Positions 1 to 11,032 of a DNA stretch of 64,000 bases are shown here, piece after piece. The DNA lies in the NCBI GenBank assembly GCA_900073065.1, contig FJOG01000058.1, positions 161,388 through 225,387 of the forward strand, read 5' to 3'. Source of the stretch: Phialocephala subalpina (Eukaryota > Ascomycota > Leotiomycetes > Helotiales > Mollisiaceae). Under the pieces are notes generated by a model. The model was not told where the DNA came from, did no database searches, and was given only the letters and a program-made list of their open reading frames with translations. The position numbers and the translations under genes were made by a program. Within the stretch, counting starts at the first letter, position 1, and each line of letters opens with the position of its first letter.

Positions 1-1564
1 CTTCGTTACTGGAAACCTGACTACGGGTCTTGGGTAAGTATTATGCGCTCCCCCGGCCCCGAGAGTATGCTGATGAGTACCAGAGGTCTCGACGCGTCTA
101 TTGGCTTTGAAAGTGACCGCTTTGAAAATGCCGGTCTCTTCGTCAATGATACCCTCCAGTTCTTCTCACCAGTGGGTGTTGTTCCCTGTATCTTACTCTT
201 GAACAGTCAGCTAATAAACTTCCAGACGGTCTCTGCGTACATGAGTATGGCTGACAACATCGCATTGGTAAGTCGCATTATATCATTCTTCATATGCCAA
301 GACTGACAAGTATAGGGCGTGATAGCTTCCGTTGCAGAATGTGGAGGTACAAACACTGGTATTGTGCCTCGAACAGGTCGCATCGATGCAGATGCTGCGG
401 GACCTGCGGGCGTACCAGAGCCTACGACAGACTTAGCGACTACCTTGGCTCAATTTGCAGCTGCTGGCTTCAATCAGGCAGACACAATCGCTTTGACGTC
501 AGCTTTCTCTCCTACTGTCATCAAAGTATTTTGCTAATAGGATCTCAGTGCTTGTGGACACTCTTTGGGACGTGTTCACTATTCCAACTTTCCGGATATC
601 GTGGATGAGAGCTACGTCACATCAACGAAGTAAGTCAGACCCCCTCGTCGCAATCAGAAAACTGACTTGACGTACCAGTCTCGACGGAGGCGAACCCTTC
701 GACGCCACCCCCGGAGTCTTCGACTCCGCCGTAGTCAACGAGTACCTCGGCCAGACAGGCTCATTTGGAGGCCCTCTCGTCACAGCTCCAAACGTGACCG
801 ATCGATCAGATTATCGCCTCTACATCTCAGACTCCAACGTCACCATGCAATCCATCTCCGAAGAAGCATCATTCCAGTCAACCTGCAACGCGCTTTTTCA
901 ACGAATGATCGATACCGTTCCCTCCACCGTCACTTTGAGCGATCCAATCACGCCTATGGAGTGGAAGGGTGTGGATTTGATGCTTGATATCAACTCTTCC
1001 GGTACTGTCTCAATCTCTGGTCTTATCAGGAATCTGTATACGACTACTACGCCGCCGGACACGGTGAGCTACACGACCACAAATGCGGGCGTCAACTCAA
1101 CAACCCAAACCTCAGACGCGACATCCGGAAACGGAACCTCAATCTATGGCTCCACGATCTATTGGCCTTTCAATAGCACGATCGAGTCGCCAGGAACCGA
1201 CACCCTAACCATCAACTCCGCTATCTCATACCCCGTCAACGACAACATCTTCGTCCTCCCCGCACAATCAACAATCAACAGCACCACCAAGGCGGTCGTT
1301 CTCAGAGGTGCTGCGTTGACGAGTTTGGTGGGGAGTGAGAGTATGACGGGAGTGTTGTATGTGCCGACGACTCAGACAGGGACGATTACGAAAAAGGTTA
1401 CGAATGTGACGGTTGAGATGGAGAGTGTTGGGACTTCTGGGAACTACACTCTTTTCGAGGGCAGTGTGACGGCCAGCTCGGCTACGTCCATTGTGGCAAA
1501 GGTGCTCCTGGGTGACTCGGCGAGCAGGACTGTGAGGAGTGATATTTTTGTTGGTGGTTTGTAG
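1..1564 (+). CDS. Class II-like fungal heme peroxidase (AA2 type), 5' truncated by window edge
   Basis: Secreted-type plant/fungal heme peroxidase that would use hydrogen peroxide to oxidise small substrates. The window starts inside the gene, so the signal peptide and distal His region are missing. Five introns can be read: 34-77, about 169-225, about 268-315, 498-548 and 630-678. Joined exons give, in order, a GLDASIGFE-like segment, SMADNIAL, ECGG, VPEPTTDLATTLAQF and, across the 498-548 intron, ACGHSLGRVH, which is the proximal heme-ligand His region. FDATPGVFD follows. The final exon (679-1564) carries a Ser/Thr- and Asn-rich C-terminal part with many N-glycosylation sequons and ends in TAG. 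Family assignment is from recalled motifs. Substrate is unknown, and whether a WSC or other N-terminal module exists cannot be seen. Confidence 0.85.
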
Positions 1565-2161
1565 GTTTGAAGATGTACATATCTTTGTGTGATACTTCTA
1601 GTTCTTATTTTGAATCAGGACTTTGGAGCGTCCAGAGTATTATTGCTTTGATGAGATATTTGATGCGTACTTTCAATCCTCCCTTTTGAGCGATACATGC
1701 GCGTGCGCGTAGCAGATGATTCCAATTAGACGACCCTGCTTCAAAATCCTTGAGCAAGTACTTGTTCTAGACTCAAGACTCTCGAGCGCCGGGATATTCT
1801 AGAAGTACTTTCAGGAACGACTTTCGATGAAAGAAATCAGACACCAGGTTCACAAAACATGGTCCCTTGGACCGCTGAAGGCAAAGGGACTTGGAGTCTG
1901 CTTTGACTGCTGAATTGATTCGAGTAGGTCAAGCTAAATAGAAGCAAGAAGATCGTCAGATCAAGCAGCTGGAGCGGGTAGATACTCTTAATAACCTCAC
2001 ATTGAAGGGGTGAAACGAAAAAGTGGTTCGTGAATTTTATTGAGATCGTATTGAAAGATATCTAGATGAGAGATATAGTAAAGAAATTCGTCAAAATCCC
2101 GACGAATTAATGAATCCTGTGCCATTTTATGATCGCCCACCCCATTCCATACACCACCGGT
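1565..2161. other. Intergenic, no gene seen
   Basis: About 600 bp between the peroxidase stop and the stop of the convergent small secreted-protein gene. Only short frames occur, without homology that I recognise. It probably holds the two 3' UTRs. Confidence 0.5.
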
Positions 2162-2674
2162 CTAGCTGGTGAGGGCATTATCCGCACCGGCTAACTGGCA
2201 GTAGTATGTGATCTGAGTCTTGATGTCAGCTTTTGAATCCATTCATGAGTTCGAATGTTTTCTTACCTCATCGCCTCCGATGTGTTGGGCGGCGGAGTTG
2301 CAGTGTGGCGAGCCATCTGTGATCTGGCGAAATATCAGCTCCAGGAAATGCGTGAAGAAGGACGGCTGCTACATACCATTACACAGTCAGGGCAGGTGTT
2401 CCACCAGTCGTCGCCCTTATTTCTCAAATAATACCATTCACAAGCTTGAACGGTTGCGGCATCATTATAGACGTTCTGGAAAGCTGTTAGTGCGAGTCTT
2501 AAAGCTTCTGGAGGAGACTTACTCCTGAATCTGTCTCGTCGACACAGAGTGCATTGTAATGGAGATCTGCGAGGGTGCTGGAGACTAATTAGCAAAACAG
2601 ATCAACTGATTTGACCAAGATGTTACTTACGTTGCAGTTAAAGAGAAAACGCAAACGAGAGTAGAGAATTGCAT
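2162..2674 (-). CDS. Small secreted cysteine-containing protein, five exons (effector candidate)
   Basis: No single long frame exists here, but five minus-strand exons join cleanly: 2674-2631, 2577-2523, 2475-2377, 2323-2267 and 2212-2162. All introns are GT...AG and 47-54 bp long. The product is 101 residues. It begins MQFSTLVCVFSLTAT, a signal peptide, and continues with LADLHYNALCVDETDS, then ACEWYY, NTCPDCVM, SPHCNSA, HIGGDE and YYCQL. Six cysteines lie after the predicted cleavage site, a number that could form three disulfides. I recall similar short secreted proteins with CP.C and H.GGDE..YYC in other Leotiomycetes but know no function. It lies convergent to the peroxidase. A small size, a signal peptide and even Cys content fit an apoplastic effector, which is inference only. 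Confidence 0.6.
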
Positions 2675-3966
2675 ATTGAAGGTTTTGAGCGAATGGAAGT
2701 GTTTCTGGAAAGAATGTGGTAGTCTTGGAGTTAATAGAGCGAAAGTGTGTGAAGTAAAGAATGTGATGATGATGTTGATTGTGGTGAAGACATTTCCACT
2801 GCGTTCATGGCATCTCTTTATGTTGGTCGCCTGGAACGAGTCACGTGGGGTGCGAGTCAGGCTTTACCGAGAAAAGGGGGGTTGCCAAGACTCTTGCAGA
2901 ACCGCATAACTTTATAAATTATAGACTCAGCCTCGCCCCACACAGAACCTTCTGTATTTGAGAAATTTTTCTTGGTATTCCTGTTTCGGACTCGGGTCAC
3001 AATCTGTACCGACCCATTTGTCGAACGAACCCTATCCATCCCCATACCAAACCCGGCTCTACCCCAAGTGCTCAGCCTCTTCCCAAAACCCACAATCGCG
3101 ACCACAAACAGTCAAGTTCTCACCACAGACCATTTTATCTCCACATATTAATCTTATGGTTACTATCTCGGACGAAAGTTTGGATATGAAACGGAAGCGA
3201 GAAAGTATATTTCTCCTTATTTCTCGTCCCGAATTCTACCCGCCTGAACCGAGAAAGTGGGATACCCCTTCGGATAATGAATGATCAGCATGTTTTTGAG
3301 CTTCGCCACGTCACAATCTCTGTATTTGGAAAGCCTAGTGGCCCTTTCGTTTATGCTTGACACAAAATGTGGAGCTTTACGAGATGCGGCTCATGAGCAT
3401 TGTTCAACAAAAGCACTATGCTTAACACGGAAGACCACGAGTGGGTTCTGCTCAGACCACTTGCATGAATGAGTACCCTATCCCCCCTCAACAGTAGACA
3501 CTGAGGAGGCGGGATCTCATGGACCAAAAAAGACCAAATACGAGCCCGTTCACTTACCGGAATGCCGCCTTCCAATCCTCAGTCTCTCAGGGCAGAGCTA
3601 TGGCCATCCGCTAAGTGTTTTGAAACAGCAAAATGGATACGAGGCTCTATGATAGCCTTTTCCCGCATTGAAGTCCAAATTGTTTTCTTTGAAAATGTTT
3701 CCTAGAATGGTAGCATAGCCAGGCTTGGCGGGGTCACAACTTGACAACGGATGAACCTGCAGTGGAGAGAGCCAGAGCTCCGGTGATCAGTGGTAGGAGG
3801 ACCTTACTTCTCAATGTTACAATCATCGCCCACTGTCGTATAAGAAGAGGACTTCCCTCTCACTATATTTTTTTTACCATCAACATCCAGTTGTCTATTC
3901 AAGTCCACCTTCACACTCTTTCACTAAACTACACATTCATTCACTCATTCATTCTTTGAATTCAAG
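2675..3966. other. Intergenic/promoter region
   Basis: About 1.3 kb between two divergent secreted-protein genes. Short frames at 2958-3284 and 3351-3575 lack introns, signal peptides or recognisable motifs and look like chance. A TCACGTGG-type motif lies near 2832-2840, and a CT-rich leader with a TATA-like CACTATATTTT near 3860 precedes the downstream gene. Confidence 0.4.
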
Positions 3967-4722
3967 ATGTTCACTTCAACTTTCACTTCATTCGTCTTGG
4001 CTGCCAGCCTCGCCTCCGCAGCCGTCATTCCCGACCTCACACTCGCTAAAAGGAACTTGACCGACAACGATATCATCGTCTGGGGAAGCAATGGGCGCGT
4101 GGAAGTAATGAACAAATCCGACTTCGTTCTCCTCGCCAGCCAGTCCAGCCCCTCATTCAACCTCACTGCTCCAACACCAACCACTCTCAACAACACCCTC
4201 ACCAACAGCACCCTTCCTTCCCGATCCTTGTCAGGCCGCTGCTCCCAGGAGACGATCTTCACTATGAACCCCGTGTCATCTTTCCTCAACTGGGATGTGC
4301 CGATGTCATCGGTTCTCCAAGCGAACACCGCTGGAACCACAGTGTCAGTCACAGAAGGCTACTCCATCACGAACACGGTCTCCGTCGGAGTCAGCGCTTC
4401 TCTCACCGTTATAGAGGACTTCCTCAGCACGTCTTTCAGCATCGACTACTCGGAGTCTTGGGCCTCATCATACTCGGCGGCATACACTTTCACCATTCCC
4501 GAGGGGAAATACGGAGTCGTTGTCAGCAATCCTTTAACGACTCGACACTCTGGATTTGTGGATATTGGATGTGTTGGAGAAGCGGAGAGGACTTATTTCC
4601 AGGGTGATTCGTACAGCAGCAAGGCTTATGGTGGCTTGTCTTGGGTGGATGGAACTATCAGCTTGTGCACTGGTGACAGCTACCCTGTTCCCAGGTGCAA
4701 TGGAGATGGAACTCTTTCTTGA
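3967..4722 (+). CDS. Secreted CELP0028-like effector-candidate protein
   Basis: Single-exon gene of 251 residues. Residues 1-19 (MFTSTFTSFVLAASLASAA) are a signal peptide, and LAKR at about 28-31 is a possible Kex2 processing site. A variable Asn/Thr-rich region with several N-glycosylation sequons (about 50-85) precedes a conserved C-terminal domain. This begins with GRC near residue 90 and has FLNWDVPMS, VSVTEGYSITN, YAAYTF/IPEGKYG-type segments, GCVG and SYPVPRCN at the end. That order matches proteins I know as CELP0028 effector-like in Colletotrichum and other plant-associated fungi. The ATG at 3967 follows a pyrimidine-rich leader and is the obvious start. Molecular role is unknown, so 'effector' rests on the family label and secretion. 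Confidence 0.78.
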   Translation: MFTSTFTSFVLAASLASAAVIPDLTLAKRNLTDNDIIVWGSNGRVEVMNKSDFVLLASQSSPSFNLTAPTPTTLNNTLTNSTLPSRSLSGRCSQETIFTMNPVSSFLNWDVPMSSVLQANTAGTTVSVTEGYSITNTVSVGVSASLTVIEDFLSTSFSIDYSESWASSYSAAYTFTIPEGKYGVVVSNPLTTRHSGFVDIGCVGEAERTYFQGDSYSSKAYGGLSWVDGTISLCTGDSYPVPRCNGDGTLS

Positions 4723-5093
4723 AGGGGATGATTATAATTTTTCTTACGGGGACTGGTGCATTCATCGAATAGCACCAATATGGTAACGGATATTGTGGGG
4801 GCCTTTGGGGGAATGGGAAAAATCCAATGTATTCATGACCAACTCTAGTACTAGCTAGAATCTACTTTTGTTAACATCCCGCTTCTCCTCCTTTGAGAAC
4901 TTGAATACAGTGCCACGTCATGAGTCTGAGCCCTTATATTTTTACCCCGCACCCCATCATAATTCTAATTTACAAAAATCCATGTATCTCTACTATTTTC
5001 CGTCTGATTTAAAATCTGATTAATTCTATTAATACGCGCATAAATCAACTACTTTTCGATAAAAAAATAACCCGCAAATATTAAAACTTTACT

Positions 5094-6149
5094 TCAATAT
5101 TTTGTATGCCATCCCTTTGCCTCGATGCAAGCCTTAATTCGATTAACTATACTCTCCCCTAAATTATCAAAGACTTCTTTGTCTATTATATCCTATACTA
5201 TTTGTAGAGCACTTTTAAGTTATTATCTTGCATATTCACTCTCACTTTTATCCGCTGCAATCTCTGGAAACATCTCAAAAACTCTCTTTTTGAGCTCCCA
5301 CTAAATATACTCAATCGAGTTCAAATCGGGAAAGTAAGGAGGCCAGTCTTCGATTTACGCAATCCCATTCTCTTCAAACCAATTGCGTATTTTGATTGCC
5401 CGATGAATAGAGGCATTATTTTGTATAAAGATATACCCAGAGTCTAAAGATTAAACTATTAGTTTGACTTCTGCGTTAAGAACCTCCAAATAAGAGTTAG
5501 CGGAGTATCTATATTTCTTAGACTCGAAATCTCGGTTTATAATATAAAGGTTAGTCCTCCTAGTATCCTAAAAGCATCCCCAGACTATAACTTTCATATT
5601 CTTATGACAATTATAAGTTTAGATCATCGATTTATCCCATACTTGGTTAGCAATTCGGAATACTCATTCGGTCTGTTTCCCTTGCCCCCGCTCCACTGAA
5701 CACTCATCACTCCACATGAATATTCCCCATTCCTCTTTGTTTCTGCCCCTATTCTTCAAATACCAAGCTAACCTCTTAGCCGCATTCTCCTTTGTAAAAA
5801 ACGGGCGCCTCCTAGCTTTCCAATTGTATATACCATATTTTTTGAAAATTCGATCGACCGTAGACTTGCTTATTCCGAGATTAAGCTTCTTTTTGAGGTC
5901 TAAGTAGTTATCTTTCGGGTTTACGCGTATATATCGAAGTAATAATCGTTTGTCTACTTCGGTATAACACTTTAGTCCGCCGGTTCGAGGTTGGGATTCT
6001 CTATTATTGCGTAGATAAGCGAGGGAGAAGGTGCTTCGAATAGCTCCGCGGGAGCAATTTAAAGTGGCTTTGATTTCGGGGATTTTGGCGGCTTTTATGC
6101 GCATGCTAATAGCAATGCCTCTTTGATATGGAGTAAGTTCATGGTTAAA
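5094..6149 (-). pseudogene. Tc1/mariner-type transposase, RIP-inactivated remnant
   Basis: Minus-strand DDE transposase of the Tc1 superfamily. An open part (6137-5664) starts with ELTPYQRG and carries the helix-turn-helix region (IPEIKATLNCSRGAI; LGISKSTVDRIFKKYG) and the first catalytic motif MWSDECSVERG. Beyond 5664 the same frame continues with stops: FIQNNASIHRA stands where FxQDNAxxH is expected (second catalytic Asp read as Asn), then PDLNSIEYI, a TAG in place of Trp, and WELKKRVFEMFPEI. The homologous tail ends near 5094. The changes (TGG to TAG, CAA to TAA, GAT/C to AAT/C) are G:C to A:T transitions as expected from RIP. I could not find terminal inverted repeats. It abuts the 3' end of the next gene, whose last codons might derive from element DNA. 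Confidence 0.85.
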
Positions 6150-6185
6150 TTACCTATTCCCAAAGGAATTGCCTAAAGGAGTGCG

Positions 6186-7130
6186 TTAAGGTGGCATTTG
6201 TTGTGTAGAAAGAAAGGAGTAGAAAAACACGTCAACGCGTTTTACGCGTTCTCGCTTAATTGGCTCAGACTCCTGACGCGGCACTATACTTTCTTTGATG
6301 ATTTCTTTGATACTTTCTCTCACCTTCAGATCTTGTGCTGATACTGGCTCTGATGTCGGAGCTTGTTGCTTCTCGATGTGTGCTGGCGGTGGCTTTGTAA
6401 GTCTCCTTGACCGGCACCTTGCAGGTTTTCTTCGACTTTCTTGACTCGTTGCTCTGTTCGAGACCCGAGGGCTGACGTTGCTGCTCGCAGTCGTCTTCCC
6501 GTCGCAACCAAATAGTTGAGGATCTGTTCCCAATAACTTCATCCTTTCCAAGAATTTCTCAAGCTCCGACGTCAATGCCTCGTTCCTTCCAAGATCTACA
6601 AGTAACTCATGTTCTTTCATAAATGTCTCGAGCACAGCAGCGATATCCTGCCACGCAGTTCCGTGACCCGAGAATCCCCAAGCATTCTCGAAAAGGTTAT
6701 TTTGGGTAAAAGCGCGGTCACCATATCTCCACAGGTAGGCATGAATCATGTCATGAAGGAGCCTTCCCAGAGATCCATCCTTCAAGATTGATGAAGAGTC
6801 ACCCACTATGACGGGGAGCTTCCCACCATGAGCAAGTCCTTTGCAGCATGTATTTAATGGCAAAGTGCCTCGTTCGACTTTGGTCGTGACGCCGTATCTG
6901 AGGCTGCGTTCGAAGAAAAGATCGTCGAAAAGATGGAAAAGTTTCTCGACGAGGTGGTCAGCGGCCAAGTCCTCCCAGGAGACGTTGACAAGCTGGGCAA
7001 ATCGTGCAATGCCACTTTCTTGTATGAGAGTCATTCCTTTAGTGAATTGAGCAGCATCTGTGACTCTTGAAACTAGGTCTGAGGGACTGTGTCCGTTGAC
7101 GTGCAGAGCATGAGCGGTAGAGTCTGCCAT
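6186..7130 (-). CDS. SprT-like family protein, paralogue 1 (near-intact zinc motif)
   Basis: 314 residues from ATG at 7130; the open frame upstream of that has no ATG. A SprT-like metalloprotease fold is suggested by LFHLFDDLFFE (about 65-74), GRLLHDMIHAYL (about 122-133) and GHGTAW (155-160). The HDMIH stretch corresponds to the HExxH zinc-binding/catalytic motif with Glu replaced by Asp, and the His of GHG would be the third ligand. A basic low-complexity C-terminal tail (about 225-314) follows. Two other genes in this window (10220-11032 and 39671-40441) share the same block order, so this is a diverged family. Known SprT/Spartan proteins cleave DNA-protein crosslinks. With the Glu lost, activity here is doubtful. 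The 3' end lies about 40 bp from the Tc1 remnant. Confidence 0.7.
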   Translation of the reverse strand: MADSTAHALHVNGHSPSDLVSRVTDAAQFTKGMTLIQESGIARFAQLVNVSWEDLAADHLVEKLFHLFDDLFFERSLRYGVTTKVERGTLPLNTCCKGLAHGGKLPVIVGDSSSILKDGSLGRLLHDMIHAYLWRYGDRAFTQNNLFENAWGFSGHGTAWQDIAAVLETFMKEHELLVDLGRNEALTSELEKFLERMKLLGTDPQLFGCDGKTTASSNVSPRVSNRATSQESRRKPARCRSRRLTKPPPAHIEKQQAPTSEPVSAQDLKVRESIKEIIKESIVPRQESEPIKRERVKRVDVFFYSFLSTQQMPP

Positions 7131-7674
7131 TTTGCCGCTGCTGGCTCCAGATCTGAGTTGTGGGCCTGAGGGTTGTATTATTGAGGTTGATAATTGTATT
7201 CCTAGGCACAAATCAAAGGACCTCTCGCAGATTTCTGAATGTCTCACAGGCACATGAGTCACGCATGATAGTTGACAGCGATTTATGCATGCTAGGGGCT
7301 TCAATCTCACTGTCAGCTTTCCAGGAGCCTTAAGCAAGAACTTATTCTATATTCCCAAGTTTGGATCGCTTAGAATCGCCCTACTTTGGTGGGACATACT
7401 ATGCCTAGTTTCAAGAATGGCTTTTGGGAGTTGACACATCTGCTAGGATGACTACATTCCCCGAATTCGCCTTCCTTAAATCAAGTAATGATTATGGGAC
7501 ATTAAAAATGCTACTTTGGGGGCAGGAAACTGCCTTGAAGACGTTCGTTTGATTTTGGAAGTGGGTATCTAATCGCTACAAACTACTCTGGGTATCCTCA
7601 GATATGTGTGAGATACCAAAACATCTCAACGCCAATTTTATAATCTCCCAGTATTCCCGGCGCAATCAACGTGT
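7131..7674. other. Intergenic, no gene seen
   Basis: About 540 bp between two minus-strand genes. No motif or convincing frame was seen. It should contain the promoter of the SprT-like gene. Confidence 0.4.
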
Positions 7675-8818
7675 CTATGCTCTTTGAGCAACTGGGCCAA
7701 AGCTACCAGCTTCGTCATCACCAATACGTAACTCCTCTTCCTCTCCATCATCATACTCCTCCTCACCATCTTCGTACTCCTCTTCATCGTAATCCTGCTC
7801 AATTGCCACAGCTTCGCCCTCAGCAGCATTCCCGTCCGTAGTGACACCTCCCCAAACGCGCTTCGCCGGCATGTCCTTGGCAGTATAATCCGATCTTCCC
7901 ATGTCCGCCAACGTCGTCTTAAGCAAAGCATTACATCTGGTCTTCACTGTGCCATCCTTCTTAATCTTCGTATCGATCGCAACCCATGTTCGCTGGGGGA
8001 ATTTGACAGTGCGGCCATCTACGATCTCGGAGCATGCATTGATCTGATCTGTGATCGACGCAAACTTCCTTCTGTCGTTGCCTGTGGGACCAGCCTTAAC
8101 TTCGCGGATCCTCTTCTCGATGTAATATATGAGCGCTTGAGTTTGGGCGGTGGTCCATCCGGCGATCTTCTTCTTTGGCTTCGGGGCGGCCACCATTTGT
8201 GGGCAATTGTCCACCAAGTCCTTGGGCAGTATGGCCTGCATAATTATCAGTTGCTGATCGAAGATAGCGGAGTAAGGTACCTACCAAGTCCATTCCGTAG
8301 AGAACATACACCAAGCCCCTATCCTCCAAGTAATCGGGTAATTGCCCTGGTCGGGTGGGGACATCAACTCCTTTTGAGGCCAGCAAAACACGGACGAACT
8401 TCTTGCCTGCTTCCTTCGGTTGGTCCTGTGAATCATTAGCAAAAGTTCCACGATTCATGGAAGGGTAACACATGCTGGGGTTATAAGGGCGGTCGAGATA
8501 TAGATGGCCGTGGAATGGATGACATATTGAGGGATCCACACCTCATTGTTGCTTGGGGGCGGCCGAGTCCATCTTGACAAGACTGAGAGCGTTGAGAGTG
8601 CCGATCTTGTTCTTGGCGACGAAGAACTGCTTGAGAGCGATAATTTTCTTGGCGGCGACAATAACGTTGTTAGCGGTGCGGGCTCTGCTGGTAGCAAGAG
8701 ATCTGTTGGTAGCAGAGACGTTGGTGGACGCGATGAGACCGTTGTTGTCTGAGGGAGATCGAGACAACTCCGAGTCGATCTCGAGAAGGAACCTGTGTGC
8801 AGTTGGAAGAGCCGCCAT
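7675..8818 (-). CDS. Unknown protein with acidic C-terminal tail, 3 exons
   Basis: The ATG at 8818 opens MAALPTAHRFLLEID. Exon 2 (about 8428-8289) encodes DQPKEAGKKFVRVL...YLEDRGLVYVLYGMDL, and exon 3 (about 8240-7675) encodes AILPKDLVDN, a Lys-rich KPKKKIAGWTTAQTQALIYYIEKRI segment, a hydrophilic middle and a strongly acidic tail (DYDEEEYEDGEEEYDDGEEEE). The exon 2 acceptor is preceded by a good branch site (GCTAATGATTCACAG). The first donor is unclear: the exon 1 frame reaches TGA just before a GTGTGG at about 8541, so either a weaker upstream donor (GTCAAG) is used or exon 1 has a frame error. The WTTAQTQALIYYIE stretch could be a Myb/SANT-like helix, a guess. No function is assigned. Confidence 0.55.
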
Positions 8819-10219
8819 GGTCAAGCGGGTTGCGGCATCTAGTCTATTCTCAGATGACAAACAACGCTACGGCTGGGCAGAAAAGTCTTGTGTGGAAGGC
8901 GGTGGAAAGTTCCGAAAGAAGTGGCCCTGAAGTGTTGTTGCCGCAGACCGAGATTCTACAAGCTTGTGTTGGAGAATTGGAGCTAGTCGCTCGTATCTGT
9001 TCAGTCCTGTATAGAAGAAAGTAAAGCCTAGTAGCTTTCCGTGACCCCCTTTATCTACTAATAAAGACCAAGAGACTACTCGAAGATGTTGTCGAATCTT
9101 GCAGGCTATTATGGAAGTTTTATAAAGAAAGAGAAGCAAACCTTCTGAGGACAATGAGCTGTAGTTTTCGTATGGCTCTCTTGTGAGGGCAAGTTGTGAG
9201 AAGGCTAAGAAGGCTAAGAATGGCAGAGTAAGGTGCAAAGATCGATAATTAAGGGGTGAAGATCAAGTTCGGAGCGCTAGTCTAAGCGATTGTGTATACT
9301 CTCGGATTTTCGGAGCTTCCTGATGAAGCTCTTCTCTACTTGTAGCCAGTTTTTAGCCTAATGGATTATTTGACCGTGTCGATGCTCCCTTCCCTGGAAA
9401 CACCTCTGGCCCCTGATGTTGATTGCTATGCCCGCTCGTCACTACTTATAAATACTTGTACAGCTATTGCCATGCGAGCTGGGGGACTGTCAGCCTCTCC
9501 ATGCTCATTGCCACATGATGAGACCCGCTCTTGCGCTGGGGCTCCTATTAGTTCCACATTCTCTCTCGCTCGCTCCAGGAAGTGATCCGTTCTTGCATTC
9601 TATGGAAGGTTCCCCTCATCTTCGCAAGTGAAGCAAATAGCTTACTTCCTTCATGGCCACTCTTTCATTATCCCTCGCTCAAAACATCTTCTCCCATTGC
9701 AAGTTACCGAGTTCAAATAAAGGCAGTGGGCAACTGTAAACGTGATATTGGACACCCAAGACCTATCGAAGATCAGCTTACTCGGCTATGCGAATACATC
9801 AGCACACTGCTTCCTGAGCCAGCGCATGCTTTTCACTACATTCGCCGGTGACAACATCGCTTTCGCAAAGATTTTAAACCAGGAATTCCGAAATCCAAGC
9901 CGTGGTTACTCATGGGAGGCTGTTGTCAACGCTATTTAAAGAGCGTGAAAAGCGGAGGATGATTGTGCTCCCTTACCTGATGTGGTGACTGGCAAGAACC
10001 TATGGGCGAAGAGCAATCTTTTGATTCTCAGTTTAAACATGAATCATACGTGTACTCAAGGTGAGACTTTGGGAATGATGCCAGCTCAGGATGCCTTTCA
10101 TGAGTAGATCTTGAATGCCCCGATAAAGCAAGGGCATTCTGAAAGCACTAAAGTCCTAATTCCAAAACAAGAACTAGAGGCCTCTCTCAAAGATACATGC
10201 ATGTTCACACATCGGCTTA
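8819..10219. other. Intergenic, no gene seen
   Basis: About 1.4 kb. Frames at 8867-9238 (-), 9361-9585 (+) and 9582-9851 (+) lack good starts or recognisable domains. I see no repeat or RNA gene. Confidence 0.4.
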
Positions 10220-11032
10220 CTACTCTTTTGAGTCGCGTTTGCCAATATCCCACCTACCATGCTGAAACTTCAATTCCTTATTCGTAAAGCCCCATCTTCC
10301 CAGATCCTTCACGGGAAATTTTCCCCACTTTTTCAACTCCGAAACTAGTTCGAAAGAGCGTTCTAGCATCAGCGGCAAGTTCAAATACGTAGGATCGTTG
10401 ACAGCCTTTTCAAGTGCATAGGCAGCATCTTGCCAAGCAAATCCGTGTTCTTTCCCCAGCTGTGACAGACCGTCTCTGCACGACGGGGTAAGGCATGTGT
10501 AACTGTCCAAGAAGCAGCGTAGCATCTCGTGCAACAGTGTGCTCAGGCCAAACAATCCTTGATCCCGATTGTCCTTGATATGCGTCGCTCTGTGGACCCA
10601 AATGATACACGATGTTTTCGTTCTCCCTTGAGTCTTCCGGCAATACGTGGACGATTCTCCAGCCACTTTAAGTATTCTTGTCTCTTTCTTCGTCAGATAC
10701 ACTGAGATTCGACCTTTTTTTAAGAGACTTCCGAAGAACATATCGTCGAAGAAGTGGAAGTAGGCATTAAACACGATCTTATCATTATCACGGCGGGTGC
10801 TTAGGGTCTTGCTGAGCTCCCCTGACCGGTACCACGCAAGAGCTTTTCTTTGCCTCAAACTCAAGTCTGGCTCTCTCCGACTCGCGTATTCTATCACCAT
10901 CATTGCAACATCGGAAGCAGAATGCTGTCCTTTGGACAGACTGGAAATGGAAATATGGTGGTGGCCAGTTGATGATGACGAAGTGTGGGATGGAGCACCC
11001 ATGCTGAAGACTTCTTTGAGACTCTCGAACAT
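10220..11032 (-). CDS. SprT-like family protein, paralogue 2 (degenerate zinc motif)
   Basis: 270 residues from ATG at 11032 (MFESLKEVFSMGAP). A Ser/His-rich N-terminus is followed by the same blocks as the gene at 6186-7130: AYFHFFDDMFFGSLL (about 90-104), STLLHEMLRCFLDSY (about 164-178) and EHGFAWQDAAYALE (195-208). Here the HExxH equivalent reads HEMLR: the Glu is kept but the second His is replaced by Arg, so a normal zinc site cannot form. The spacing from this motif to the HG dipeptide is 28 residues, against 30 and 27 in the two paralogues. Single exon. A lineage-specific, probably non-catalytic SprT-like protein is the best description; the role is unknown. Confidence 0.68.
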   Translation of the reverse strand: MFESLKEVFSMGAPSHTSSSSTGHHHISISSLSKGQHSASDVAMMVIEYASRREPDLSLRQRKALAWYRSGELSKTLSTRRDNDKIVFNAYFHFFDDMFFGSLLKKGRISVYLTKKETRILKVAGESSTYCRKTQGRTKTSCIIWVHRATHIKDNRDQGLFGLSTLLHEMLRCFLDSYTCLTPSCRDGLSQLGKEHGFAWQDAAYALEKAVNDPTYLNLPLMLERSFELVSELKKWGKFPVKDLGRWGFTNKELKFQHGRWDIGKRDSKE

